Part shown: in pieces, positions 54,469 through 64,000 of the stretch
How the letters are laid out: each line of letters starts with the position of its first letter
How positions within the stretch are numbered: the stretch's first letter is position 1
Source of the DNA: Ursus arctos
Taxonomy: Eukaryota; Chordata; Mammalia; Carnivora; Ursidae
Reading direction: 5' to 3'
Assembly: GCF_023065955.2 (NCBI RefSeq)
Contig: NW_026623008.1
Coordinates: forward strand, 27,245,001 to 27,309,000
DNA length: 64,000 bases
Translations under genes and position numbers: made by a program
The notes under the pieces: generated by a model
What the model was told of the DNA's origin: nothing
Database searches by the model: none
Seen by the model: the letters and a program-made list of their open reading frames with translations, nothing else

Positions 54469-55340
54469 AAATGAGCCATCCCGTGAGAATCAGGTTCTGG
54501 CAGGTTGGTAGCATGCACCCAGCAAGACATTTCCAGGTACCCCTGAACCTTTGCTCACGGGGGTTCAGCTGTGATGAGGTTTAGGTCTGCTGCCGGCGAG
54601 GGAAGGAGCAGTCTGGCGCTCGGAGCAGAGGAGTTAGCCTGCTCAGACATGTCATTTGCTCGCTCTAACGCAACGGCTTCGGGGCCTCCCCATGTATCTA
54701 TGTGCCAGGCCTGGGCCTGTGTTTTGAATGGTTGAGGTCAGTAGGAACTTGGTTTTCTCCACCTTCTGCCTCCCTTTGGCCTTGTTTAGCCCTTTTTCTG
54801 CCCCTGCTGGGGAGTCCTCCTTGCATCTCTCCTCCTCCCTCTGGCTCCTCAGCAGTCCTACCCGGGGATGCTATTCTCTTACGCTGGGTCTGCCCTCTTC
54901 CTTCCTGCACTTGGGTGGGGTCTCCTGCTCTGGGCCGTGGGTGTAGGCAAGGGCCCTGTTCTTGGTTTGGGAGTGGTCTCTTTGCCTCTGATCTCTTCCA
55001 GTCACTGGGACGTCCCTGGCCTCCAAGAGCCCCTCACTGCCACCACAAAGCAGTCATCCCTGATGACTACCTCATCCTCCCCTCCCTCCCCCAGGGTTTA
55101 TCCCATGCCAGAGCAGCAGGCAGGTGCCCTCCCGGCTTCCTGTCTGAAGGGACACACAGCCCCCGTGGGAAGCTGTCCCAGGTTGGGGTGTTCTGCTGCA
55201 GTTTGGAGAGCTGCCACTAGGTGGACTGTGGGGTTCTGGGCTAGAGTCGCCTTGAACAGAACTCTCTATAGTTGTGGATAATGGTGAGCATTTAGTTTTC
55301 CCAAATCTATGCATTGTAAAAACAAAACAAGAGAAAACAA
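54469..55340. other. Unassigned sequence
   Basis: Frames on both strands overlap with no domain. A weaker CTCF-like motif is listed at 55214-55226. Confidence 0.35.
55214..55226 (+). promoter_or_regulatory. Weak CTCF-like motif
   Basis: CCACTAGGTGGAC matches the core pattern CCASYAGRKGGCR at 11 of 13 positions, same strand as the one at 678. Confidence 0.2.
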
Positions 55341-55398
55341 TGTGTTTGTGTGTGCGTGAGCGTGTGTGTAATATGTGTGTGTGTGTGTGTGTGTGCGC
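55341..55398 (+). repeat. (TG)n microsatellite, interrupted
   Basis: TG units with 'gcgtgagcg' and 'taata' interruptions, then about 11 pure units. Confidence 0.92.
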
Positions 55399-55399
55399 A

Positions 55400-55620
55400 G
55401 TCAAATTTATTAAATAACAAAGCATAACAACTAACTAATCTCTAATGACTACATATAAAAAGTGATGGATAATTTAGAGCAAGATGTAGAAATACCCAAA
55501 CATTTGGGTAAATCAGGAATCCTCACTGGCCCTTAACTGGTAATAATTAAGCTTAATTTTATTTTGACTCTCAACTTCCCTTATTCTCAGGGCAATTTAA
55601 TTTTGGCTTCTCTGAGGCTT
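55400..55620. promoter_or_regulatory. AT-rich unique block (possible CNE)
   Basis: 'aactaactaatctctaatga', 'ggtaataattaagcttaatt' and 'gggcaatttaattttggctt' contain several TAAT cores. No repeat family recognised. Confidence 0.3.
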
Positions 55621-56504
55621 GTCTGAACCCCTGAGACCTCTGGTCAGCTAGACGAGGTGTTAAACCCCAAGCCTTTGCTTTCTGCGGCTTTAACTACCCT
55701 GGTGAGAGAGCCTTATCTGTGATTGCTTTCTGCAAATCCTGGCAAGGCCTTTGGTCTCCTTTGTCTGTGCTCATAGCCCCTACCTCTCCCCCTTTCACCG
55801 TGAAAACCAGATGAGAGTGGGATCACGCTACGCACAGGCTACATTTTCCTAGCGCTGTCTTTTTTCCAATTACAGAAAGCATTTCCTCACCCTGACCGCT
55901 TCTCCTGGCCAAACTTCGCAACCTTTGGAGATGCGTCTTGTCTAAAATCCCAGTCTCCTTCTAATTCTTGAGATCGTCCATTAACCTTGTGGCTTTGTGG
56001 CCCTTTGGCTCAGGCAACCTCCTCTTTGTGGAGCACTTCTTTCTGGTACGGTGGTTTAGAGTTAGGCCAATTGCTAGTTGTCTTAGACTTAGGTTTCTGA
56101 AGCACGATGAAAAGTGTGCACTGACATTTTAAAATGAAAATGTATGCCTTCCTCATAGGGGCCAGTGACCACAGGGAATCCCCGATCGATAGAGGATGTG
56201 CTGTGGTATAGGAGGTCTTAGGACCATCAAGGGTGAAGGCTATAGACCCTCCACTCCTTTCGCGCCCCTCCCCCTGAGGGGAGGAGGAGAAACCACAGGA
56301 GCTGCCTTTGTTGCTGTCTGTCTCAGAGCCTGGGAAATTTTAAGTCTTCGGGCTGGAGGGAAGTGGGGAAGGAGCTAGAAGTAAGAGAGGAGAGAGGAAA
56401 GACAGATGCCCCAAACTCAGTTCAGGTCAGTTTAGTTCTACATTCGCTAAGTAGATACTGAGTGGCCAGGCTTAGTCCAAAGTGCTAGAAATTCAGAGCA
56501 TGAC
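55621..56504. other. Unassigned sequence
   Basis: Possibly part of an old LTR, but no match I can name. Confidence 0.3.
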
Positions 56505-56640
56505 CAGCCATATAATTTGTGGGGTACAGCAACAATGAAAATGTGGCATCCTTTGTTCAAAGATTATTAAGAATTTCCAGATGATGATGATAGACGCTTA
56601 AACCAAATGCGAGTGAGGGAGGGGCTCCACACATCCTAAG
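56505..56640 (+). mobile_element. Ancient medium-reiteration repeat
   Basis: 'ataatttgtggggtacagca', 'acaatgaaaatgtggcatcc' and 'tttgttcaaagattattaag' with 'aatttccagatgatg' match a common old mammalian repeat whose name I am unsure of. Confidence 0.55.
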
Positions 56641-57344
56641 TGCCCTGGCGTCCTTGGCAATATGGTTGGAAAAACACCGACAGGAGAGCCTGAAGCAAGG
56701 ACCCCGTGTGGGTGGTTCATGTGAGGGATGATCCCAGGGAGCAGGGAAACTGAGGCAGGCAGGGGGAGAAGCCACAGGAGGAGTAAGTTATCAAGGTTGC
56801 TTCTGGGGCCAATGGGAGCATGATCCCATCAAATGACCTGAAAATGCTCCAGAATCCTCCACCTGAATGACGAGAGCCAAGGCATTTCTCTCCCCACCTC
56901 CCAACCCCACTGGTTGAAGGGTGCCCCTGAGGACACTAGCTTTCTCGCACTTCTGAGTTGAGCTTTTCCTACAGTAACCAAGTGAGCTCCTAAGCTCCTG
57001 GAATGTTGGAGAAGGTCCTGAGGTGGAAGCAGAAAGATGCCCCGAAGGCCCCTTTGAGGTGGGACTTTTCAGTGCTGTGGACCTGAGCTTGCAGAGAACT
57101 GGCCACCACAGGAGGGGCTGCCATCCCAGGTGGGCTGAGACGGGGTGACACCGGGCTCAGAGGTGTCTGCTACAAAGACTTTTGAGTGGGGGTGGGGGAC
57201 ACACGGTCGTTCTGCATGTTGGGGACTCCTCCCTCGCAGCTGGTGAGGAGAAGACCGCCAGAAGAGGGGGCAGGAGCTGCCTTGTCTGAGCCCCCACACC
57301 CCTGGAAGGCCATATCCCTCCCTCCCCTGGTCTCATAATCACCG
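56641..57344. other. Unassigned sequence
   Basis: No family or exon recognised. Confidence 0.35.
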
Positions 57345-57680
57345 CAGGCCCGGCGTCCTCTGGGGCCTAGTTACCTCCTCTGCTGCCGTGCCATTAGGGG
57401 CCCGGCGCGGGCTGATTAGGTCTCCCAGGCCAGGGGCCGGTGGGGCCCGGTTGTCACAAGTCGCTGCCTAAGCGGCTTGGCGCCTTCCCATTTGTCATCG
57501 GCATTAGCACACACGCAATGACCTGCCTGGAGTTCGAGAATGAGTCCCGGACGGCCAATGTGGATTTCCAATTTAGAATTTCCGTCCATTTAGCAGAGCA
57601 TCCCCTCAGAAGAACACCATTTGTGGAGCTGACAAAGGCCAAATTGGATTGCAGATTCCACTGCTGAGCGTCGGGGCCTG
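57345..57680. promoter_or_regulatory. Candidate conserved non-coding element G (best candidate)
   Basis: A repeat-free block of about 330 bases. It has a CpG-rich left part ('ggcccggcgcgggctgatta') and an AT-richer right part ('cccatttgtcatcggcatta', 'gtggatttccaatttagaat', 'ggccaaattggattgcagat'). Features such as 'ctgattagg', 'ccaat' boxes and 'tttagcagagc' give it enhancer-like texture. A 75-codon + frame (57440-57667) crosses it, but a long minus frame does too, and no domain is visible. I favour regulatory over coding. Confidence 0.5.
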
Positions 57681-58254
57681 GCCCAGGGCAATGAGGCCAC
57701 GGACAGGAAACAGCAAACACCATGTTTGCAGGAAGGCGGGCGGCGCGTCCTCTCGCCCACAGCCGACTTCCCTGCTGCTGCCTCCGCCCTTGGCTCCGTG
57801 AACACTCTTAGCCACGGTGTTTTTCTGCACTCCCATGGCCCGCGTCTGTCACTCTGCATCCCAGGCATCTTCCCTGGGTACCCCCGCCCTCCCCGTCCCT
57901 TTGCTCCTTGTGGCTGTGTTTCCCTGGGTCCAACCCCTGGATCTCGTTCTCCGGGGCTCTGCCTCATCCCCTCTCTGCTTCTGGGGGCTGACTGATTCCA
58001 CTGACGGAGGCCTCTCTTCTGTGCGATCAGAGGGCTGTGGCAGAGATGACGCCGCGTGCTCACCGATCCTACTCTATTCCTTCCCCGGGCAAATTGGAAG
58101 GCTCTGACCAGGGATAATGTTGTGAGGCTGAAAGCATGAACAGAAGCCAGCCCTGGAATGAATGGGAGGGAGCCTCCCGGACAGAGGGAACAGCTGGGAT
58201 AAAGGCTCTAAGGGGCAACAGCTGGACCTGGGGACAGACAGAAGCCAAGGTGAC
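57681..58254. other. Unassigned sequence
   Basis: Pyrimidine-rich + strand; no exon or family recognised. Confidence 0.35.
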
Positions 58255-58675
58255 TGGACGCGGTAGACAGAATTATTATTTCCAACCCTGTGCTCCCCTG
58301 TAACTGTGTTATACATCCACACACCTGCGGGGGCCTGCTCGCAGCAGGGGCACATTTCTCTGCTGTTTTAATGTAGGGCTTGAGCATGTGACTTCCTCTG
58401 GCCAATGGGATGTTAGTAGACATGATCCAAGTAGAAGCTTGACTTGTACTTGTGTGGCTGGGCTCGTGGTTTTGTGCTCCGCCATTGCTGAGGGGAGGAC
58501 ATGCCCCAGAGTGCCCCAGAAGAATGAGAGACATGCGTAGGAGACCCAAGCTCAATCTGTGGCCTGGAGCCAAGCTCGATCAGCACAATGCCGGCTAACT
58601 CAGCCCAGTTCTGAGCCACTGAGTTTGGGGCTGGTGCATTACATGGCATTAGTGTGGCACTAACTGTTACACTGG
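58255..58675 (+). mobile_element. Ancient MaLR-type LTR
   Basis: 'ggtagacagaattattattt', 'gacttcctctggccaatggg', 'ctaactcagcccagttctga', 'gccactgagtttggggctgg' and 'tgtggcactaactgttacac' follow the MaLR layout. Confidence 0.6.
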
Positions 58676-58814
58676 AGCAGACTGAGTGCTGGGGACAGTG
58701 GCTGGGAGGAGACTGGAGAGACGGGCAGGGCCAGCTGACCATCTGTCAAGGCATGGTGGGGAGTTTGGATGGGAAGGCTGAAACATTTTGCTTCACTGGT
58801 AGAGGGGACAGGTG

Positions 58815-58920
58815 GGGGTTATTGATCCCATTACATAGATGAGAGAAAATAAGGCTCAGAGGATTTAAGCAAGTTAGCCAACATCTCAGAAACAGTCTGT
58901 CTGACCCACTATGATCCATT
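58815..58920 (-). mobile_element. MIR fragment (antisense)
   Basis: 'cattacatagatgagagaaa', 'ataaggctcagaggatttaa' and 'gcaagttagccaacatctca'. Confidence 0.75.
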
Positions 58921-59319
58921 TCTTCCCTTTTGGGTCAAGTCCACATACCTCAGTTTCAAAGTGTGACATTCTTTGGTCCTATCTCCAAGCTCTCTGGTGT
59001 TGACTACTCCTTCCTGCCTCTCCTTCCCTCCTCCTTCCCCCTCCCCCATGCTCCATGAGGCCACTGGCCCTTTTGCTCTTCTCTGCTCTCGTAGTCCCTT
59101 GTAGCCCCCAGAACCGCCCCCCTCCCCACTGGCTCAGACCCCTGGGCAGCTGTTCTCTGCTGCCCGATCTCCCCAGCTCTCTGATGCCCAGCCCCATGAC
59201 ATCACTGGTCAGCACAATCCATAATCCTGAGCAGATATCACGTCTGCGGTCCCTCCTCTTATGCGTGGCTACCAAGTGGCACTGAGGATAATTACAGAGC
59301 TTGGTTCACAGGGCAGTGA
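58921..59319. other. Unassigned sequence
   Basis: Pyrimidine-rich. No exon or family recognised. Confidence 0.35.
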
Positions 59320-59520
59320 AAAGAGCATGGGGTTTGCCATCTCACTGACTGGAGTTCAAATCCCAGCTCTGCTGCTTAGCAGCTGTGTTAACTTGGACAC
59401 GTTACTCAGGTTCTCTGAGCCTCAGTTACTGTGTTTCTACACGAGGCATGATGAAGCCCCCATTGCTGGGCTCTTTCAAGAATGCAACGACTTACATAGA
59501 GACACTCAACAAAGGCGAGG
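59320..59520 (+). mobile_element. MIR SINE
   Basis: 'ttcaaatcccagctctgctg', 'gttactcaggttctctgagc', 'ctcagttactgtgtttctac'. The 3' half is diverged. Confidence 0.85.
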
Positions 59521-59539
59521 TACTGTGGTTATTGTGGGT

Positions 59540-60830
59540 AAGAAGGATGTTGCCCATGCCTTTCCACCCTCGTCCCTCCCCCCACCACCCTCCTTCTGTC
59601 ACTGTCACCTTCTGCAGACAACCCCAACTCGATCTGTGCGGTGCAGGTCAAGATCATCAGACATGCGCTCCCTCAGTGTCATCACCCCACCCTATGTCAG
59701 CGGGAGGGCTTGTCTCTGGGTCAGGCCCCCCTGCCCTCCCACAAGGGCCTCAGATCATACTGCATCTGCGCAGCTCCAAGACCCGCCGCCATCAATAAGC
59801 TCTCAAAGCTTCATTTCTTCCCGCACTTGCTCATTCATTCAGCGGCTCCCCCTCTTTCTCCGGCTCTGGATGAAGCCCTCTGCCGGCACATGGGCTCAGC
59901 TTTTCCCACCTTTTCCTAAGCCACTGCCCCATTTCTCACCTTCCCTGCCCAGCAACACTTGCGCAAGTCTCGTTCGCACTTCCTGCTTCCTCACCACCTC
60001 GTTCTCCCCACCTACGCCATCTGGCTTCTGCCTCCACCGAAACCAGTCTTGCCGAAGCCACCAGTGACCCACTTACCAAACCCGATGCCACAGCTCAGTC
60101 CTCAACTTCCTGATCTCTCGGCAGCATCGGATACTGCCAACTCCTCTGCTTTCTGCAAATTCTCTCTTCCTGTTTTGAGACCTCTACTTTTCTAGATTCT
60201 CTGCTCCCCTTTCATTAGCCCCTTCCTCTGGTTCCCGCAGCTCCCCTCAGGGATCACTCCTTGGCCCCCTTTCATCTCCCTCCTTGGAAGCCCTGTAACC
60301 ATCAGCCTTACCTCCTGTGTGATCTCTACATTGTCCTGCAAATCTGCACCTGCAGGCCTGACCCAGCTCCTGCGTCCCAGCTCATCTGGCCAACTGCCCC
60401 CCCACTCACCATGCTGCCTCCTCCAGACCTGTCCTGCCGCTGGTGCCCTGGGTGTGGGTCCGTGATGCTTCCAGCATGTTTCTCAGGTTGGAAAGCTCGT
60501 CTTCACCATCAACATGTAACCAGCTGCCAGGTCCTGTCACGCTGACCTCCCTAAGAGACCTGACTGAGGCCCTACCTGCCTCCTCCTCCAACATCTCCCA
60601 GGAACCTTCTCTGACCCTCTAGAGATGCAGGGCCCCTGTGATGTGCTCTCTGTTCTTCTCCTGGGCAGCATGTAATCACACGTGCAATGAGATAAGTCAT
60701 CATATATTTAGTTGTTTGGTGTCTGTATTCCTGCCAGACTGTGAGGGTGGGGGCTGTTTCTGTCCTGGTTGCCTCTGTATCCCCAGGACCTGGCATGGGG
60801 ACTGGCAGGGGTTAGGGAGGCCATGGGCAG
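59540..60830 (+). mobile_element. LINE-2, about 1.3 kb
   Basis: Sense L2: 'tctggcttctgcctccaccg', 'gaagccaccagtgacccact', 'ctcagtcctcaacttcctga', 'gggatcactccttggccccc', 'ccagactgtgagggtggggg' and 'tatccccaggacctggcatg'. The 268-codon frame at 59261-60067 lies partly in it and is not intact coding sequence. Confidence 0.7.
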
Positions 60831-61378
60831 CAATGGGGAGGGATTCGAGATGGGGAAGGGGGGACCACTGCTCTGGTGTTTGGCACCTACACGGAATAGC
60901 ACGCAGTAGAGGCAGGTGCAGACCCCTGAAACTCTTTGCCCAGGGATACCCCCCCAACCCAGGACATCTCTGAAAACAGCAGCCGTGGAGCCTTTTGTTC
61001 TATGACAGAAGGCGAAGCAACTACAAGCCTCTTAATCACCTCTGCAAACACAGGGGAAGCCTCATTAATCCCGGTGAGCGCATGATCTATTGTTTCCTGC
61101 TCAGGTTTCTGGTGGATGGCCCTCCTCTGCAGAGGCAGAAACCCCATGGGGGGGCCTGTCCTCTCCCTTCCCTCCTGCAGTTGACCTGCCAAGACTTGGT
61201 AATGGGACCCCTGGTGGGGCTCTTGGCCCGGGTGACCCGGACTGAGACCGGGACCAATCCGCCACTGGGACCATTGCTCACCTACCAGATGGGCAAAGTC
61301 GAAAAGTTGGAAAGTTGGGTTATATCTGGTGCTGCTGGGGAGGAAGCACTCAACGTTGGTGGAGGCAGGTGTGAGTAC
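60831..61378. other. Unassigned sequence
   Basis: Opposing frames of 153 codons (+, 60995-61456) and 177 codons (-, 60887-61420) overlap; neither shows a domain, and both end in the TG repeat. Confidence 0.35.
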
Positions 61379-61404
61379 GTGTGTGTGTGTGTGTGTGTGT
61401 GTGT
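61379..61404 (+). repeat. (GT)n microsatellite
   Basis: Thirteen pure GT units. Confidence 0.95.
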
Positions 61405-61464
61405 ATGGGCGGGTGTGCACGTGTATGTGTGCAATCTGCTAGCATGGGAGGTTTAGCTCATTAA

Positions 61465-61660
61465 CCCTGGAGCCAGACTGAGTTAAAATCCCGACGTTGG
61501 CACTTGGCAGCTGTGTGAGCTTGGACAAGTCCCTGACCTCCATGCCTCTGTTTTCTCATCTGTAAAGTAGGGATAATAGTAGTGCCTCCTCATAGGGTTA
61601 TTATGAGAGCAGGTAGGTTAATGTATGTAAAGGCTTGGTTTAGGTCATCCTGTATCTGAA
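61465..61660 (+). mobile_element. MIR SINE
   Basis: 'ctggagccagactgagttaa', 'gtgtgagcttggacaagtcc', 'ctcatctgtaaagtagggat' and 'catagggttattatgagagc'. Confidence 0.92.
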
Positions 61661-62954
61661 TTGAAACACTTCAGAAGCCCTACTTCTTCTCCCCCCCCCC
61701 CCCAAACCTTGGGATAAAGGTTGCTATGGAAATGCAGGGTGCAGGTGCAGGGCTGTCATTGGCTCCTCCTTGGCCGGTGTTTTGGGTCCTTCTTGGGAGT
61801 GAGACCCTAATCTCCCCAGCTCTGCCCCGCTAGGTCTAGGTCGCTGCATCTTCTGCCTTCATGGCTGGAACTAGATGCCAGGAACTTCGGGTTCTCATCC
61901 TGGTTTTGCTTCTGATGTGTGTGAACTGGGCTGGTTTGCTTCAGTTTCTCCATCTGCACAATGAAGGAGTTGGGCTAGAAGAGACATGAATTTTATTTTA
62001 TCTGCCACTCAGGGTAATTGGTGGTAACCAGAGACCTGGGTTAAGAAGGATTCTGAAGCTGTGTTCAGGCTGTGTGGGAAAAAGTATCTGGGATTGATTA
62101 GTGATGTCAGCAGTGGACATAGGATGGAAGAGTGGTGCTCTGTGCGTCTTATATTTACCGTCCCTAAGCTAGACGCTTGATTTCTAAAGCTGTCCTTGAT
62201 CTACCTTCTTGATCTAAAGCTGTTCATTCAGTGCTATGAATGTTCAAGATGGCTCATTAATAATCTAGACATAACCTAGGCATTAGTCCCAAGAACCCCC
62301 AGTCACTGCATTTCAGTATTATTCAGGTTTCAGGGGGAAAGGAGTCTTCTCAAGCTCCGTCTCCATTAACCCACAAAGATAGCGGGTAGTCACCATGAAG
62401 GGAAGAGAGACTTTGGCTCTAAGGAGTGGAACCCCTATGGGTTGGGGAAGCATGTGGGTGGGCAATGACTAGCCTGGGAGGGGCCAGGGCAGTGAGCTTC
62501 ATGGGACTCCATGGAATCTGGCAGTGCTGGGAGAGTTACTTGGGGTGGGAGGGGGAGTGGGCAATGAGATCAAGGGAACCAAACACACAGGCATGCCTGG
62601 GGCTGGCTGTGCCCGGAGAGGGGCCGGTGATTGGGCTGGGATATAGGATGCCTCTTTGGGAGCTTCTTCCTGAGGACTCCAGCTCAAAGTCCTGGTTATA
62701 TTGGCCGCCTCCTAACAGAACTCTCTCCTGGATATAGGAATTGGGCAGGCAGCCAAGGTCAAGAGGAAATGGCTGGGTTTGGGCTGCAGCCTTGAGACTG
62801 GAAGCTCTGAAAGTAGAGGGGGATTTTCTGGAGCCTCCTGGGAAGCCTTGAGGTCATTATGGGTTGCAAGGTTTGAAAGAGGTGAGGGCCGAAGAATATG
62901 AGGAAGGGGCTCTATTCCTGATGGCGGTGAGGTTTTTGGTGAACATCTGTCATC
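61661..62954. other. Mostly unassigned, with a MIR fragment
   Basis: C13 run at 61691-61703. 61870-61990 looks like a diverged sense MIR ('ttcagtttctccatctgcac'). The rest is unique; no exon recognised. Confidence 0.4.
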
Positions 62955-63235
62955 GGCCCAAGGCTTTCCTCGCCTTCAGGCAATTTTAGATTCGATAAAG
63001 TTCATAAGCACAGAGCTCATCAACAATTAAGCTCATGTAACCAGCTCTCTCTTTATAAATTCACTGGAAGTTAGGAGAATGAATTTCATTGTTCTTTAAA
63101 TTTATTGTCTGCTAACTCAATCAAGGTTCTTTTAGTAACTTAATTGTTTCTGAATTCAGGAACTCCTAACTCAACAAAAGCGTCAGAAAATGAAGTTGAT
63201 AGTTTAAAAAACTTGATACCCAGCAAGTACCTTTT
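62955..63235. promoter_or_regulatory. Candidate conserved non-coding element H
   Basis: AT-rich and repeat-free: 'caattttagattcgataaag', 'catcaacaattaagctcatg', 'gaatttcattgttctttaaa', 'agtaacttaattgtttctga'. Several ATTA/TTAAT cores and SOX-like 'cattgt' / 'acaat' words. Confidence 0.45.
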
Positions 63236-63319
63236 CATGTCTTCAGACAATGAGCCATTTTCTGTACTTAGGCCCCAAAGCACGGGGCATGGTCTACGGA
63301 GTATGTGGCGGTGGTCACA

Positions 63320-63580
63320 GCTGCTGTCTACAGCAGTCAGAGAGACATGGGTTCAAGGTTTTTCCCCTGCCCTTCGCCACTGCATGCTGGTTGTGCGACC
63401 TTGGGCAAGTAACTTAATCTACTTGCACCTCAGTTTCTTCACCTGTAAAGTGGGTACAATAATACCTACCCTGCAGGGTTGAATGATTTAGTAAGGTAAT
63501 TATACGTAAGCATGCAGCAGAAGAGGGCCTGACACATAGAAGGTGCTTGAGAAATGGTAGCTAGTATTATTTTATTTTTG
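63320..63580 (+). mobile_element. MIR SINE
   Basis: 'tgcgaccttgggcaagtaac', 'cctcagtttcttcacctgta', 'gtacaataatacctaccctg' and 'gggcctgacacatagaaggt'. Nearly full length. Confidence 0.92.
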
Positions 63581-63718
63581 GAGCAAATGCAAATTCACAG
63601 TAACAGTTACTCGCAGTCAAGCATGCCTTCAGCAACGAATGCAGTAACACCTACAGATAATAACATAAACACAAGAACACAGAGATACAGTCCTGCAGCG
63701 AGAGCCCGACGCGTGGTA
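63581..63718. other. Short unassigned spacer
   Basis: AC-leaning sequence between the MIR and the Tigger element. Confidence 0.35.
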
Positions 63719-64000
63719 CAGAAGTCGCCCCTTATCTGAAGTTTTGCTTTCCGCAGTTTTAGTTCCCTGCACTCAGTTGCGGTTTGGAAGCAGATAAGCC
63801 TCTCTCTGACCTATCCTCACATGGTCCGTAGTAGCCTAACGCTACGTCACGATGCCTGCATCCTCTCCCTCACGTCACCTCACCACGTAGGCATTTGATC
63901 ATCTCACGTCATCACCAGAAGAAGGGGGAGTACAGTAAAATCAGATATTTTAAGAGCTATCACATTAACATAACTTAAAGGTTTTACTTGTAGTTATTGT
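63719..64000 (+). mobile_element. Tigger-type (pogo/Tc1-mariner) DNA transposon, 5' end
   Basis: Begins after a TA at 63717-63718 with 'cagaagtcgccccttatctg', then 'tttgctttccgcagttttag', 'gcactcagttgcggtttgga', 'catctcacgtcatcaccaga' and 'gaagaagggggagtacagta'. This is the Tigger/MER2-type 5' end. It runs off the window, so the transposase region, if any, is not visible. Confidence 0.82.

Noticed and set aside
57440..57667. Possible short exon inside the best CNE candidate
   Set aside because: The frame looks reasonably protein-like but is also open on the minus strand and matches no family I know; regulatory reading is simpler. Conservation pattern would decide.
59261..60067. 268-codon open frame on the + strand
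   Set aside because: It runs from a MIR into LINE-2 sequence; protein is low-complexity S/P-rich.

Overview
This window is mammalian nuclear DNA, almost certainly from a caniform carnivore. Eleven copies of the carnivore tRNA-Lys-derived SINE (SINEC / Can-SINE) lie in it, both strands, most with readable target-site duplications. The youngest copy (4447-4650) has the body wording I associate with bear and giant panda, and also pinniped, SINEs. Older material is what any placental mammal carries: many MIR and LINE-2 copies, MaLR-type (MLT1-like) LTRs, a MER5-type hAT element and a Tigger-type DNA transposon. Repeat names come from memory of consensus sequences; boundaries are approximate, usually within 20-50 bases.

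I find no protein-coding exon I would defend. The longest open frames fall in LINE-2, LTR or GC-rich unique sequence, overlap on both strands, and show no family I recognise. The one gene-derived feature is a processed pseudogene of ferritin light chain (FTL) at about 18684-19481. It keeps both UTRs and a decayed iron-responsive element but has lost its start codon and carries an early stop and several deletions.

Layout. 0-13 kb: unique sequence broken by MIR, L2, MLT1-like LTRs, five SINECs and CA/TG-rich tracts. 13.7-15.3 kb: a MER5 relic, then three AT-rich, repeat-free blocks that look like conserved non-coding elements (CNEs). 15.3-21.6 kb: MIR, LTR-like relics and the FTL pseudogene. 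21.6-26 kb: a block of antisense L1, older L1M-type pieces followed by a carnivore-type L1, invaded by two SINECs. 26-34 kb: two CNE-like blocks, then L2-rich sequence and a small palindromic element. 34-39 kb: GC-rich unique DNA, an MLT1 LTR, an odd irregular-repeat stretch and a near-complete retroviral-type LTR. 39-44 kb: MIR, L2 and MLT1-like LTRs. 44-51 kb: unique sequence, a strong CNE candidate at 47.3-47.5 kb and two L2 copies meeting 3' end to 3' end. 51-59 kb: mostly unique, with the best CNE candidate at 57.35-57.68 kb. 59-64 kb: MIR, L2, another CNE candidate and the 5' end of a Tigger element at the edge.

Taken together, the absence of exons and the scattered AT-rich, homeodomain-motif-rich unique islands fit an intergenic region or large intron with distal regulatory elements. 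That is inference. I did not find evidence for a new biological system.
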